A DNA stretch of 64,000 nucleotides. It comes from Arthrobacter sp. Leaf137. Lineage in GTDB: Bacteria; Actinomycetota; Actinomycetes; Actinomycetales; Micrococcaceae. Location of the stretch: positions 383,435 through 447,434 of the forward strand of contig NZ_LMOI01000018.1 of NCBI RefSeq assembly GCF_001423525.1, read 5' to 3'. A program made the translations under genes and the position numbers. Shown here one piece after another: positions 45,287 to 54,552 of the stretch. The notes under the pieces are model-generated. The model was not told where the DNA came from. It searched no databases and saw nothing but the letters and a program-made list of their open reading frames with translations. The stretch's first letter is position 1. The number at the start of each line of letters is the position of its first letter.

Positions 45287-46579
45287 TTAGACCCGCTGCG
45301 GCGAGCCCAGGTCCACCGGGTCCTCGTCCGTCAGGTAGGCCAGCTCGGAGTGGGCTGCGAGGTCGATGCCGCGCAGTTCGTCCTCGGGCTTGATGCGGAG
45401 GCCGCCCATCGTCTTGTCCAGGATCTTGGCCAGGAGCCAGGTGATGCCGAACGAGTAGGCCAGCACCGTGACGGTGGCGAGGGCCTGGACTCCGAGCAGT
45501 TCGAACCCGCCGCCGTAGAAGAGGCCGCTGACCCCGTTGGGGGCGGCGTCGGTGGCGAAGAGGCCGATCAGCAGGGTACCCAGGATGCCGCCCACCAGGT
45601 GGACGCCGACAACGTCGAGCGAGTCATCGAAGCCCAGCCGGAACTTCAGTTCGATGGCCAGCGAGCAGACAGCGCCTGCAATCGCACCGATGGCCACGGC
45701 ACCGAGCGGGCTGACCGAGCCACAGGCGGGGGTAATGGCAACGAGCGCCGAGATCAGGCCGGACGCTGCGCCCATGCTGGTGGCGGAGCCGTGTCGGAAC
45801 CGCTCAACAAGGGCCCAGGCCAGCAGGCCGGCGGACGCGGCCACGGCCGTGTTCAGGAAGACCACCGACGCCGAGTGTCCGGCGGAAAGGGCCGAGCCTG
45901 CGTTGAAGCCGAACCAGCCCACCCACAGCAGGCCCGCGCCCACCAGGACCAGCGGCCGGCTGTGAGGCTTGGCGTGTTCCACCTTGGGCCAGCCGGAGCT
46001 CTTACCGAGGACAAGGGCCAGGGCCAGGGCAGCTGCGCCGGCGTTCATGTGCACCGCGGTGCCGCCGGCGAAGTCGATGGCCTTGATGCCGTTGGCGATC
46101 CAGCCGCCCACCGTGCTGCCGTCCGCGGAATTGAACGCGAACACCCAGTGCGCAATGGGGAAGTAGCCGACGGTGGCCCAGATGCCGGCGAACACCATCC
46201 AGGCGCCGAACTTCATGCGGCCCGCGGCGGCACCGGCAACCAGCGCAGTGGTGACGCAGGCGAAGAACAGCTGGAACGCGGCGAACAGGATGACCGGGAT
46301 GGACGCCTCCTTATCCTCGGCCATCAGCTGTCCCATGCCGGGGAACTCGGTGACGTCACCGATCAGCCCCAGCCCGCCCACGGAGTTTCCGAAGGCCATT
46401 GAGTACCCGAAGAGTGCCCAGAGGACGGCCACCAGGCTGGCGCCGCCAAAGCACATCATCATCATGTTGAGAATGCGGCGCGAGCCCACCATGCCCCCGT
46501 AAAAGAGTGCGAGGGCGGGAATCATCATGCAGACCAGTGCCGAGCTGGCCAATATCCAAGCGACATTTCCCGAATCCAT
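45287..46579 (-). CDS. amt: Ammonium transporter
   Basis: A 430-residue channel with eleven helices. The twin pore His are in GTAVHMNAG (about 168) and VVGVHLVGG (about 320), and the family signature DFAGGTAVHMNAGAAALALALVLG is readable. It moves NH4+/CH3NH3+ inward. ATG at 46579 has AAAGGGG upstream. It is separated from the genes upstream by a terminator-like hairpin and may be made from its own promoter. Confidence 0.95.
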   Translation of the reverse strand: MDSGNVAWILASSALVCMMIPALALFYGGMVGSRRILNMMMMCFGGASLVAVLWALFGYSMAFGNSVGGLGLIGDVTEFPGMGQLMAEDKEASIPVILFAAFQLFFACVTTALVAGAAAGRMKFGAWMVFAGIWATVGYFPIAHWVFAFNSADGSTVGGWIANGIKAIDFAGGTAVHMNAGAAALALALVLGKSSGWPKVEHAKPHSRPLVLVGAGLLWVGWFGFNAGSALSAGHSASVVFLNTAVAASAGLLAWALVERFRHGSATSMGAASGLISALVAITPACGSVSPLGAVAIGAIAGAVCSLAIELKFRLGFDDSLDVVGVHLVGGILGTLLIGLFATDAAPNGVSGLFYGGGFELLGVQALATVTVLAYSFGITWLLAKILDKTMGGLRIKPEDELRGIDLAAHSELAYLTDEDPVDLGSPQRV

Positions 46580-46795
46580 GGGAAACCCCTTTCGTGATGC
46601 GACGAAGAGAACGGAAATTTTGCCGTCAGAACCGCTCCGGCGGAAGGGACGCGGGGTCTGTGCCATCTTCAGCGGAGGGCGGCAGTTTGCCGTCGTGATC
46701 CAACTGTAAGGCGGGCATTTCAGGCTGGGTTTCGGGCGTGTTAAATGCTGGTTTCAGCCATCCACGCGCGAGTTTCAGGAGTAACAGGGCAGGCC

Positions 46796-46821
46796 AAAAT
46801 GCCCGGTATTGCGGGGTTTTT
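46796..46821. terminator. Weak bidirectional terminator between XRE gene and amt
   Basis: CCCG/CGGG stem flanked by AAAA on the left and TTTTT on the right; it lies about 15 bases past the stop of the regulator gene (minus strand). The remaining amt upstream region (46580-46795) shows no clear nitrogen-regulator box. Confidence 0.45.
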
Positions 46822-46836
46822 AGGCAGCAGCGGAAG

Positions 46837-47448
46837 CTATCTGGCGGAGATGGCCAGGAAGCTGATGGGGAGGTCCAGCAGCTCCAGCGGCCCGTGGGGT
46901 CCTTCACCGTCCAGCAGCAGGGAGTCGCCGGCTTCCATCGCGTATTCGTAGGAGCCGTGGCCGTAGACCATCCGGCCCGAAAGCATGTAGATGAACTCGG
47001 TGCCCGGGTGCTGGAACAGCGGAAACACGTCGCTGGCGTCCGTGAGGGTCACCAGGGTTGGTTCCAGGGCGTCGGTGCGGCCCTTGAGCGTTCCCAGCAC
47101 ACGGTATTCGTGGCCGTGCTGGGTTCCGCTGCGGACCGTCAGGCTGCCCTGGCCGCTCTTGGTGAAGGTGGCATCCCGGTCGGTGTCGGCACCGCGGAAC
47201 AGCGCGGTGACGGGGACTTTCAGCCCGTCGGCGAGCCGCTGCAGGGTGGTGAGGGAACAGGAGGTGGTGGCGGTTTCCACCCGCGAGATCATGGCCTTGG
47301 ACAGCCCGGTCCGGGCGGCCAGTTCAGCGGAGGACAGGCCCTGCGCGGTGCGGTAGTGCCGGACCTGCGCGGCGATGACCTGCTCGAGCTTGCCGGCCAC
47401 GTCACCGGCCGGCTGGTCTTCTGCGCGGTCCCCGGCCTGTTCGGTCAT
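46837..47448 (-). CDS. XRE-family regulator with cupin sensor domain
   Basis: A 203-residue regulator. The HTH is at about 27-75 (LSSAELAARTGLSKAMISRVET) and a cupin at about 125-200 (HPGTEFIYMLSGRMVYG... AMEAGDSLLLDGEGPHG). Such proteins (PuuR-like) often control amine and amino-acid catabolism and bind small ligands. It lies between amt and the flavin-oxidase/glutamate-synthase genes and is their likely regulator. ATG at 47448 follows TAAGAT by seven bases, a leaderless start. Confidence 0.85.
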   Translation of the reverse strand: MTEQAGDRAEDQPAGDVAGKLEQVIAAQVRHYRTAQGLSSAELAARTGLSKAMISRVETATTSCSLTTLQRLADGLKVPVTALFRGADTDRDATFTKSGQGSLTVRSGTQHGHEYRVLGTLKGRTDALEPTLVTLTDASDVFPLFQHPGTEFIYMLSGRMVYGHGSYEYAMEAGDSLLLDGEGPHGPLELLDLPISFLAISAR

Positions 47449-47455
47449 GGTTGCC

Positions 47456-47461
47456 ATCTTA
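47456..47461 (-). promoter_or_regulatory. Leaderless -10 element (XRE-cupin gene)
   Basis: Minus-strand TAAGAT, seven bases, then ATG at 47448. This argues against the alternative ATG at 47457, which would lie inside the -10. Confidence 0.5.
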
Positions 47462-47497
47462 GGCGGGCCACGCGGGCTCCGGAGTACGACGCCGGCG

Positions 47498-48784
47498 CTA
47501 GCCAAGGACGCGGGCCCCGCCCAGGAGCCCGGCAAGGGAGTCCGCCAGGGCAGCGGCGCCGGCTTCGGCGTCCCGGTCCTCCACCAGTTCGTCGGGCGAA
47601 TGCGAGATGCCGGTGGGGTTGCGGACGAAGAGCATGGCCGTTGGCAGGTGCGCCGCCAGCACCCCGGCGTCGTGCCCTGCACCGGTGGCCAGCACCGGCG
47701 CGGCAGGCAGGAGCTGCTGCAGCCGGTCCCGGAGGCCGCCGTCGAATTGCACCGTGGGGCTCAGCGACTCCATGCTGAGCGCAGCGGAGCAGCCTTCCCC
47801 GGTGGCGAGGACCTGGGCGTTCAACCCGATGGCCTCCACCAGCGCGGCGGTGACCGAATCCTCCGGGTGCCGGACGTCGATCCAGAGGTCCACGCGGGAC
47901 GCGATGACGTTGGTGCCGCCGGGGACGGGCTGCAGCCGGCCCACCGTGGCGCGGGCGTCGCGGTACTTGCGGGCGGTGTCGCGGATGCCTACCACCACCT
48001 TGGCGGCCGCGATCAGGGGGTCCCTGCGGTCCTTCATGAGTGTGGTGCCGGCGTGGTTCCCCTCGCCGGAGATGGCCAGTTTCCAGCGGCCGTGTCCCAG
48101 GATGGACGAGCCAACCGCCACCGGCTGGTCCAGGTCGATCAGGCCCCTCCCCTGTTCCACGTGCAGCTCAACGAACAGGCCCAGCTGCTGCAACGCCTTG
48201 TAGTCGGCGCCGATGAACCGCGGGTCCTGTCCGTTGGCAGCTGCGACGTCGGCATAGGTGTTGCCGTCCGGGTCGCGGAGGTTGCGGGCCTTGTTGGGAT
48301 CGAGTTCGCCGGTGAGGAGCCGCGAGCCAAGGCAGGCGATACCGAACCGCGAGCCTTCCTCCTCAGGAAACACCGCGATCGCCAGGGGGCGGCGGGGGCG
48401 GAAATTGCGGGCTTGGAGGAGGTCGACGGCGACCAGCGCCGAGGCGACCCCCAGCGGACCGTCATACTCGCCGCCGCCGGGGACGGAATCGAGGTGGCTG
48501 CCGGTGGCCACCGCGTCCTTCCGTACGCCCGTCGCCGTGTCCCACCAAGCCCAGATGATTCCGTTGGCATCGGTGTGGACGTCCAGCCCGCGCCGGGTTG
48601 CCTGCTCGATGAACCAGCTCCGCAGGTCCGTTTCGGCGGTGGAAAACACCGGGCGGGAGTAGCCGCCGCGCGTCCTGTCACGCCCGACGCCGGAGATCTC
48701 CCTAAGGAGGCCGGCTACGGTGGGTGGGCCGGTGGTTCCTGCGGGTACGGCGAGCGGCGCGGGTGCTGTCTGGGGAAAGCTCAC
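47498..48784 (-). CDS. M20-type amidohydrolase (allantoate/N-carbamoyl-L-amino-acid hydrolase family)
   Basis: A 428-residue binuclear metal enzyme. Metal ligands: His in GSHLDSVPGGG, Asp in GEYDGPLG, Glu in PEEEGSRFG, His in VELHVEQG and the late GAGHDAG. The family (HyuC/AllC/AmaB) splits ureido or acyl groups from amino acids and releases ammonia or carbamate. Being in this operon suggests an N-linked methylated-amine or amino-acid substrate. GTG at 48784, 11 bases after the upstream gene. Confidence 0.85.
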   Translation of the reverse strand: MSFPQTAPAPLAVPAGTTGPPTVAGLLREISGVGRDRTRGGYSRPVFSTAETDLRSWFIEQATRRGLDVHTDANGIIWAWWDTATGVRKDAVATGSHLDSVPGGGEYDGPLGVASALVAVDLLQARNFRPRRPLAIAVFPEEEGSRFGIACLGSRLLTGELDPNKARNLRDPDGNTYADVAAANGQDPRFIGADYKALQQLGLFVELHVEQGRGLIDLDQPVAVGSSILGHGRWKLAISGEGNHAGTTLMKDRRDPLIAAAKVVVGIRDTARKYRDARATVGRLQPVPGGTNVIASRVDLWIDVRHPEDSVTAALVEAIGLNAQVLATGEGCSAALSMESLSPTVQFDGGLRDRLQQLLPAAPVLATGAGHDAGVLAAHLPTAMLFVRNPTGISHSPDELVEDRDAEAGAAALADSLAGLLGGARVLG

Positions 48785-48795
48785 GGGGATCCGTT

Positions 48796-50016
48796 CTACG
48801 TGGTGAGTGCTGGCAAGGTGGCGCCGCGGAACCGTTCTGGGACCGCCGCTGCGCCGGTGGCCAGGTCCGCTGCCCACTGTCCGATCAGCGGGGCGAATTT
48901 GGCGCCGTGCCCGGAGCAGGGCGAGACGACGGTGAGGTTGTCCGCCCGGTCGATGAGGAAGTCCTCGGTGGGCGTATTCGTGAAGAGGCAGGTGGTTTCG
49001 GCGTAGGGTTCGGGGTCCAGGCCGGGCAGGTAACGGCGGACGTAGTCCACCACGCGGGCGCGGTTGGCAGGGTCCACGTGGCCGGTCTGGTCCGCGGCCG
49101 ACGGGATCAGCGGGCCGCCGTTGTACTCGGCCACCTTTTGGCCGGCGAATCCGGCGTCGCGGCCGCCAGGGAGCCCGTAGGCCTGGATGTCGGCGGCCTT
49201 GTGGATGAAGGTGGGCCAGGTGGCTCCGGAATAGCCAGGGTCCTCCCGGTACCTGAAGTGGAAGGCCTGCTCCTGGCGGACGGTGAATTCCGGCAGGCCG
49301 GCGAGGAACCCGGCCGGCAGCGGCAACGACTCCAGCAGCCGTGGCAGCCAGCCGCCGGCGCTGATGACCACGTGACCGGCGTCGAGTGTTTCCCCTGCGG
49401 CGGAGTGCAGCCGGTAACCGGCGCCGGTACCGCTGCCCAGGCGTTCCACCCGCTCCAGGGTCCAGCCGGTCCGCACCTCCGCCCCGTTCCGGACCGCGAG
49501 CGCCACCATTGCGTTCACGGAGGTTTCGGCGTCGATGACCCCTGCCCCTGGGTGCCAGAGGACCTCGGTATCGAACGCGATCTGCGGCCATCGGCGGCGG
49601 GCCTCCGCGGCGGAGAGCAGCTCATGGTCGATCCCGGCCCCGGCCAGGACGCTGGCCAGCAGGGCGGGCTGCCGGGTGGGGCCGTAGTCCACAGCGCCAA
49701 AGGGTGTGATCAGTTCGGTTCCCGCTTCGGCGGCCAGCCCGTCCCAGAGTGCTTTCGAGTCCAGCACGGCCTGTGTGTAGAACGGGTCCGGGTAGGCGTA
49801 GCGGAAGATCCTGGCGGAGCCGTGGGAGCTGGCGTCGTGTGCGGCCGGGACGTCGCGCTCCAGCAGCGTGACCTGGTGCCCGCGGGCGGACAGCTGCCAG
49901 GCGGTGGCGGCACCGGCCAGGCCGGCGCCCACTACCACGTAATCTGACGGACCTGAGTGGCCGCCGGATAAGCCGGTGGCCTCGCCGGATGTCCCGCCAG
50001 GGACGCCGCCTGACAT
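48796..50016 (-). CDS. MSOX-type FAD oxidase (sarcosine/N-methyl amino acid oxidase-like)
   Basis: A 406-residue monomeric flavoprotein. The dinucleotide motif VVVGAGLAGAATAWQL is near 28, SSHGSARIFRYAY near 63, and the Cys that binds FAD covalently in MSOX is at 343 (ETTCLFTNTPTEDFLID). This group oxidises N-methyl amino acids such as sarcosine, N-methyltryptophan or pipecolate, giving formaldehyde and H2O2. It starts inside the stop of the MgsC-like gene. In this setting N-methylglutamate would be a sensible substrate. Confidence 0.88.
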   Translation of the reverse strand: MSGGVPGGTSGEATGLSGGHSGPSDYVVVGAGLAGAATAWQLSARGHQVTLLERDVPAAHDASSHGSARIFRYAYPDPFYTQAVLDSKALWDGLAAEAGTELITPFGAVDYGPTRQPALLASVLAGAGIDHELLSAAEARRRWPQIAFDTEVLWHPGAGVIDAETSVNAMVALAVRNGAEVRTGWTLERVERLGSGTGAGYRLHSAAGETLDAGHVVISAGGWLPRLLESLPLPAGFLAGLPEFTVRQEQAFHFRYREDPGYSGATWPTFIHKAADIQAYGLPGGRDAGFAGQKVAEYNGGPLIPSAADQTGHVDPANRARVVDYVRRYLPGLDPEPYAETTCLFTNTPTEDFLIDRADNLTVVSPCSGHGAKFAPLIGQWAADLATGAAAVPERFRGATLPALTT

Positions 50017-51410
50017 CAGAAGCTTCCCTGCACGCCGGGGATCCAACTGGTGCCGGCCAGCGGCACGCGGGCCATGGCCGATGCTTCGATGGTCAGGGCC
50101 ACCAGGTCCTCGGGTTCGAGGTTGTGCAGGTGGGACTTGCCACAGGCGCGGGCGATGGTCTGGGCTTCCATGGTGAGGACGCGCAGGTAGTTGGCCAGGC
50201 GCCGGCCAGCGGCCACCGGGTCCAGCCGCGAGGCGAGTTCCGGGTCCTGGGTGGTGATGCCGGCGGGGTCCCGGCCGTCCTGGAAGTCGTCGTAGAACCC
50301 GGCCGCGGAGCCCAGGTCAGCATATTCGGCGGCGTAGCGGGGGTCGTTGTCGCCGAGTGCGATCAGCGCGGCGGTGCCGATGGCCACGGCGTCTGCGCCC
50401 AGGGCCATGGCCTTGGCGACGTCGGCGCCCGTGCGGATGCCGCCGGAGACAATCAGCTGGACCTTGCGGTGCACTCCGAGTTCCTGGAGCGCCTGGACTG
50501 CCTGCGGGATGGCGGCGAGGGTGGGGATGCCCACGTTCTCGATGAACACCTGCTGCGTCGCGGCCGTCCCGCCCTGCATGCCGTCCACCACCACCACATC
50601 GGCGCCGGACTTCACGGCGAGCGCGGTGTCGTAGTACGGCCGGGACGCGCCGATCTTGACGTAAATGGGGGTTTTCCAGTCGGTGATTTCGCGCAGTTCG
50701 CCGATCTTGATTTCGAGGTCGTCCGGGCCGGTCCAGTCCGGGTGGCGGCTGGCGGAACGCTGGTCGATACCGACCGGCAGGGTGCGCATTCCGGCCACGC
50801 GTTCGGTGATTTTCTGGCCCAGGAGCATGCCGCCGCCGCCGGGCTTGGCGCCCTGTCCCAGCACGATCTCAATGGCGTCGGCCTTGCGGAGATCGTCCGG
50901 GTTCATGCCATAGCGGGACGGCAGGTACTGGTACACCAGGTGCTTGGACTGGCCGCGCTCCTCAGGCGTCATGCCGCCGTCGCCCGTGGTGGTGGAGGTG
51001 CCCACCTCGGACGCGCCGCGGCCCAGCGCTTCCTTGGCGTTGGCGGACAGGGCGCCGAAGCTCATGCCGGCGATGGTCACCGGGGTCTGAAGGTGCAGCG
51101 GGCGGCTGGCATGCCGGTCGCCAAGGACGACGTCGGTATCGCACTTCTCGCGGTAGCCCTCCAGCGGGTAGCGGGACATCGAGGCGCCGAGGAAGAGCAG
51201 ATCGTCGAAGTGCGGGACCTTGCGCTTGGCGCCCCAGCCACGGATGTCATAGACGCCGGTGGCGGCGGCGCGCTGGATGTCGGCGATGGTGGCGCGGTCG
51301 AAGGTGGCGGACTCGCGGAGACCGAGTGCAGCGATGTCAGAAGCAGCCAGGTTCTGGGCGGGAGCTGCAGCAGGTGCCTGGGCGGGTGCGGGGAGGGAGG
51401 TGACGGTCAC
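50016..51410 (-). CDS. FMN-binding glutamate-synthase domain protein (MgsC/GlxD-like)
   Basis: A 464-residue protein matching the FMN barrel of the GltB large subunit: MSFGALSANAKEALGRGA, GEGG-like TTTGDGGMTPEE, KIGQGAKPGGGGMLLG, VDGMQGGTAA and SGGIRTGADVAKAMALGADAV. The Cys triplet for a 3Fe-4S cluster of normal GltB is not seen. It should act with the two genes upstream as one multi-subunit enzyme, moving an amino group onto 2-oxoglutarate or another acceptor. Confidence 0.85.
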   Translation of the reverse strand: MTVTSLPAPAQAPAAAPAQNLAASDIAALGLRESATFDRATIADIQRAAATGVYDIRGWGAKRKVPHFDDLLFLGASMSRYPLEGYREKCDTDVVLGDRHASRPLHLQTPVTIAGMSFGALSANAKEALGRGASEVGTSTTTGDGGMTPEERGQSKHLVYQYLPSRYGMNPDDLRKADAIEIVLGQGAKPGGGGMLLGQKITERVAGMRTLPVGIDQRSASRHPDWTGPDDLEIKIGELREITDWKTPIYVKIGASRPYYDTALAVKSGADVVVVDGMQGGTAATQQVFIENVGIPTLAAIPQAVQALQELGVHRKVQLIVSGGIRTGADVAKAMALGADAVAIGTAALIALGDNDPRYAAEYADLGSAAGFYDDFQDGRDPAGITTQDPELASRLDPVAAGRRLANYLRVLTMEAQTIARACGKSHLHNLEPEDLVALTIEASAMARVPLAGTSWIPGVQGSF

Positions 51411-51419
51411 GGGGGCCTC

Positions 51420-52169
51420 CTAGTAGGCGGACGAGTTGTCGACGTGGAAGTGGTAGAGGTTCCGGGCGGAGCCGTAGCGCTTGAAGTCGGCGGGGTTGTC
51501 GGTGCGGCCGGCGGCTTCGAGGAGTTCGGCGAGCTCTGCGAGGTGCTCTTCGCGGAGCGGCTTTTCGATGCAGTCTGCGCCGAGTGAGGCCACGGTTCCC
51601 TTGACGTAGATCCGGGCCTCGTAGATCGAGTCGCCCAGGGCGTCCCCGGCGTCACCGCACACCACGAGGCGGCCGGCCTGCGCCATGAATGCGGACATGT
51701 GGCCGATGTTGCCGCCCACCACGATGTCCACGCCCTTCATCGAGATGCCGCAGCGTGCCCCGGCGTTGCCGTCGATGACCACCAGGCCGCCGTGGCCGGT
51801 GGCGGCGGCGGACTGGGAGGCATCACCGGTCACGTGGACGCGGCCGGATATGATGTTCTCGGCCAGCCCCACGCCGGCATTGCCGTTGATGGTCACGTCA
51901 CCCTTTTGGTGCATCCCGGCTGCGTAATAGCCCGTATGGCCTTCGATGGTCACGGCCACGCGGGCGCTGATGCCGACAGCGAGGCTGTGCTTGCCGCCCG
52001 GGCTGGTGATGGTCCAGGACTGGCCGTCAACGGCGTCATGCAGGGCCTGGTTCAGGCTGCGGACGGACGCATCGGCGAGGTCCACCACGGTGGGTGCGGC
52101 CCCGCCGTCGGACTCCGCTGGTGCAGCTGCTTCAGGCGCAGCGGTTTCGGGGGCTGTCAGAGTGACCAT
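51420..52169 (-). CDS. GXGXG-domain glutamate-synthase subunit (MgsB/GlxC-like)
   Basis: A 249-residue protein made of the GltB C-terminal beta-helix: HTGYYAAGMHQKGDVTINGNAGVGLAENI, GGLVVIDGNAGARCGISMKG and GGNIGHMSAFMAQAG repeats. It is the structural third domain of glutamate synthase, here a separate protein. An Ala/Pro-rich first 30 residues is not conserved. Its start overlaps the end of the amidotransferase gene by 13 bases. Confidence 0.88.
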   Translation of the reverse strand: MVTLTAPETAAPEAAAPAESDGGAAPTVVDLADASVRSLNQALHDAVDGQSWTITSPGGKHSLAVGISARVAVTIEGHTGYYAAGMHQKGDVTINGNAGVGLAENIISGRVHVTGDASQSAAATGHGGLVVIDGNAGARCGISMKGVDIVVGGNIGHMSAFMAQAGRLVVCGDAGDALGDSIYEARIYVKGTVASLGADCIEKPLREEHLAELAELLEAAGRTDNPADFKRYGSARNLYHFHVDNSSAY

Positions 52170-53077
52170 GTGTAGACCTTTCCGGGTTCCGGTTCAAAGA
52201 TGCGGGCGTTGTCGATGCCGGGCAGGGCGGCCAGGGCGCGGTATTCGGAGGCCATGGCCACGTAGTCGTCCGTTTCGGCGATGATGGCGGGCTTGCAGGC
52301 GATGGGGTCGCGGACCACTGCCATGCTGTCCGCGGTGGTGACCACCAGGGTGTAGAAGCCGTCCAGGACCTTGCCCAGGTTCACCAATGCTTCCTCGAGG
52401 GTGTCGCCCTGTTTCAGCCGGGAGGCGACGTAGCGGGCGCCCACCTCGGTGTCGTTCTCGGAGTCGAACACCACGCCTTCACGCAAGAGGCCCCGCCGGA
52501 CGGTGGCGTGGTTGGAGAAGGAGCCGTTGTGGACCAGGCAGAGGTCGTCGGCCACAGAGAACGGGTGCGAGCCGCCCGCGGTGACGGCCGATTCGGTGGC
52601 CATCCGGGTGTGGGACAGGCCCTGGCTTCCGGCCATCGCCTCCAGACCGTGGTCAGCGGCGACTTCCATGGGGTGGCCCACGCTTTTCATGACCGCCACA
52701 TGCTCGCCGCGGCCAATGATGGTGGCGCCGGGCACGGTTTCGGTGACGGCCTTCACCAGCAGGTCTGTCCCGACGGCGGCGCTCACCAGGGTGGTGTCGC
52801 CCACCACCTTCACGGCGGCCTGCGCATCGGCTGGAAGCACTCCGGCGAGGAGGGCCGAGACGCCTGCGGTGAGTGCCGTCGTCGGGATCCCCTGGTCCGC
52901 GCCGAGCAGGCTCAGCGTGGAGGTGCCCGGGGAGACCAGGCCCGGCGTGTTGTAGACGGCGAGGCCTGCCGAGTCCGGGCCGCGGTCCACGATCTGGCAG
53001 AGCATCGAGGACAGGAGGCTGCCCATCTGGGGGTGCAGCGAGGGATTGCGCAGCTGCAGCGCGGCGATTCCGCACAT
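52157..53077 (-). CDS. Class II glutamine amidotransferase (MgsA/GlxB-like)
   Basis: A 306-residue Ntn amidotransferase. Cys2 (MCGIAAL) is the nucleophile; RGPDSAG, HTRMATESAVTAGGSHPF and VHNGSFSN bind glutamine. In the N-methylglutamate system this subunit takes the alkylated amide of gamma-glutamylmethylamide and hands methylamine on. Adjacent to the GlnT-like gene by 41 bases. Confidence 0.88.
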   Translation of the reverse strand: MCGIAALQLRNPSLHPQMGSLLSSMLCQIVDRGPDSAGLAVYNTPGLVSPGTSTLSLLGADQGIPTTALTAGVSALLAGVLPADAQAAVKVVGDTTLVSAAVGTDLLVKAVTETVPGATIIGRGEHVAVMKSVGHPMEVAADHGLEAMAGSQGLSHTRMATESAVTAGGSHPFSVADDLCLVHNGSFSNHATVRRGLLREGVVFDSENDTEVGARYVASRLKQGDTLEEALVNLGKVLDGFYTLVVTTADSMAVVRDPIACKPAIIAETDDYVAMASEYRALAALPGIDNARIFEPEPGKVYTWSL

Positions 53078-53118
53078 GGAAAGTCCTTTGCTTGGGTTCT
53101 TGGTGGCGGGGTGGAGGG

Positions 53119-54552
53119 CTAGATCGAGGTGAGGTAGGTCCGGATTTCCCAGTCGCTGACCTGGTTGTGCCAGCTGAGGAACTCGTCTTCCTTGGCGTCG
53201 GCGTAGTACGCCCCGATTGCCGCGTCGCCGCTGAGGCTGGCCAGGATGACCGGGTCCCTGCGGAGTGCTTCGACGGCGTGCAGCAGCGTGGCGGGCAGGA
53301 GGTGGGCGTCCGGCCTGGACTCCCCCGGGCCGGACGGCGTGCCCGGGTCGATCGACCTCTCCACCCCGTCCAGGCCGGCTGCGACGATTGAGGCGATCGC
53401 AAGGTACGGGTTGGCGGAACCGTCGCCGGAGCGCAGTTCGATCCTCTTGTTGTCCGGCACACGGATCATATGGGTGCGGTCATTGCCGCCGTACGATGCC
53501 TTCCGCGGCGACCAGGTGGCGCCGGAGGAGCTGGTGGTGGCGCCGGTGCGCTTGTAGGAATTCACCGTGGGGGCGAGGAAGGCCTGCAGCGCCGGGGCGT
53601 GGTCCAGGACCCCGCCGATGAACGAATAGGCGAGGCCGGACAGCCCAAGGCCGCGGCCGCCGCCGTCCGTTGCATCCCCTTCCTCCGGGAACAGGGCCTT
53701 CCCGTCGGACCAGAGCGAGAGGTGGAAGTGCAGGCCCGTGCCGGTGCGGTCCGTGAACGGTTTCGGCATGAACGTGGCGGTCATGCCGCGCTGTTCGGCG
53801 AGGATGTTCAGGATGTAGCGCAGGGTGACCACGCGGTCCGCCGTGGTGAGGGCATCAGCGTAGTTGAAGTTCTGCTCGAACTGGCCGGCGGCATCCTCAT
53901 GGTCGTTGGCGTAGTTGCCCCATCCCAGGCTGTTCATCGCTTCGGAGATGGAGGTCAGGTGCTCGTACATCCGGGTGACACCGCGGGCGTCGTAGCAGGG
54001 GCGGGGCGAATCGTCGCGGGCGTCGGCGGTGCTCAGCGTCCCGTCGTCGTTCCTGTTGACCAGGAAGTACTCCACCTCCGCGCCCACCTTGGCCTGTATG
54101 CCCTGGTCCGCGAGGCGCGCCAGTGCATTCTTGAGGATGACACGCGGGGCGTAGGGCCAGGGTTTGCCGTTGACGTGCGGATCGCAGTGGATGATGGCCA
54201 GGCCCTCCCTGATGAAAGGCACCGGGGTGAAGGACGTGAGATCGGGGACGGCGATGAGGTCCGCGTCCTGGGGCTTCTGGCCGATGAGGCCCGCTGCATA
54301 GCCGGCGAAGCCCATGGCGCCCTTTTCGAGTTCGTCGGCGGCCTCCACCGGGACCAGCTTGGCGCAGGGCTTGCCGGTCATGTCCACGAAGGTGGCCAGG
54401 AGGAAGCGGACGTTGTGGGCACGGGCGATATCCGCAAGGGAGATGGCGGGCACTTCGGCGGGAGTTGCCGGGCGGGCTGCCGGCGGCTCGGTGCGTTCGG
54501 AAGTGGTGAACTCCGCCGCCGGGGTTACAGCAGGGGTTGCGACACTTGTCAT
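53119..54552 (-). CDS. glnT: GlnT-type glutamine synthetase / gamma-glutamylmethylamide synthetase-like
   Basis: A 477-residue GS-family ligase. DPHVNGKPW, KVGAEVEYFLVN (metal Glu), ANDHEDAAGQFEQNFNYADALTTADR, GTGLHFHLSLW and RVPDNKRIELRSGDGSANPYLA are the GS active-site blocks. The short form and the D-for-E type changes match the GlnT/GmaS branch, which joins methylamine or ammonia to glutamate. A 34-residue Ala/Pro-rich N-terminus is not conserved. The start at 54552 has only a weak ribosome site. Confidence 0.82.
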   Translation of the reverse strand: MTSVATPAVTPAAEFTTSERTEPPAARPATPAEVPAISLADIARAHNVRFLLATFVDMTGKPCAKLVPVEAADELEKGAMGFAGYAAGLIGQKPQDADLIAVPDLTSFTPVPFIREGLAIIHCDPHVNGKPWPYAPRVILKNALARLADQGIQAKVGAEVEYFLVNRNDDGTLSTADARDDSPRPCYDARGVTRMYEHLTSISEAMNSLGWGNYANDHEDAAGQFEQNFNYADALTTADRVVTLRYILNILAEQRGMTATFMPKPFTDRTGTGLHFHLSLWSDGKALFPEEGDATDGGGRGLGLSGLAYSFIGGVLDHAPALQAFLAPTVNSYKRTGATTSSSGATWSPRKASYGGNDRTHMIRVPDNKRIELRSGDGSANPYLAIASIVAAGLDGVERSIDPGTPSGPGESRPDAHLLPATLLHAVEALRRDPVILASLSGDAAIGAYYADAKEDEFLSWHNQVSDWEIRTYLTSI

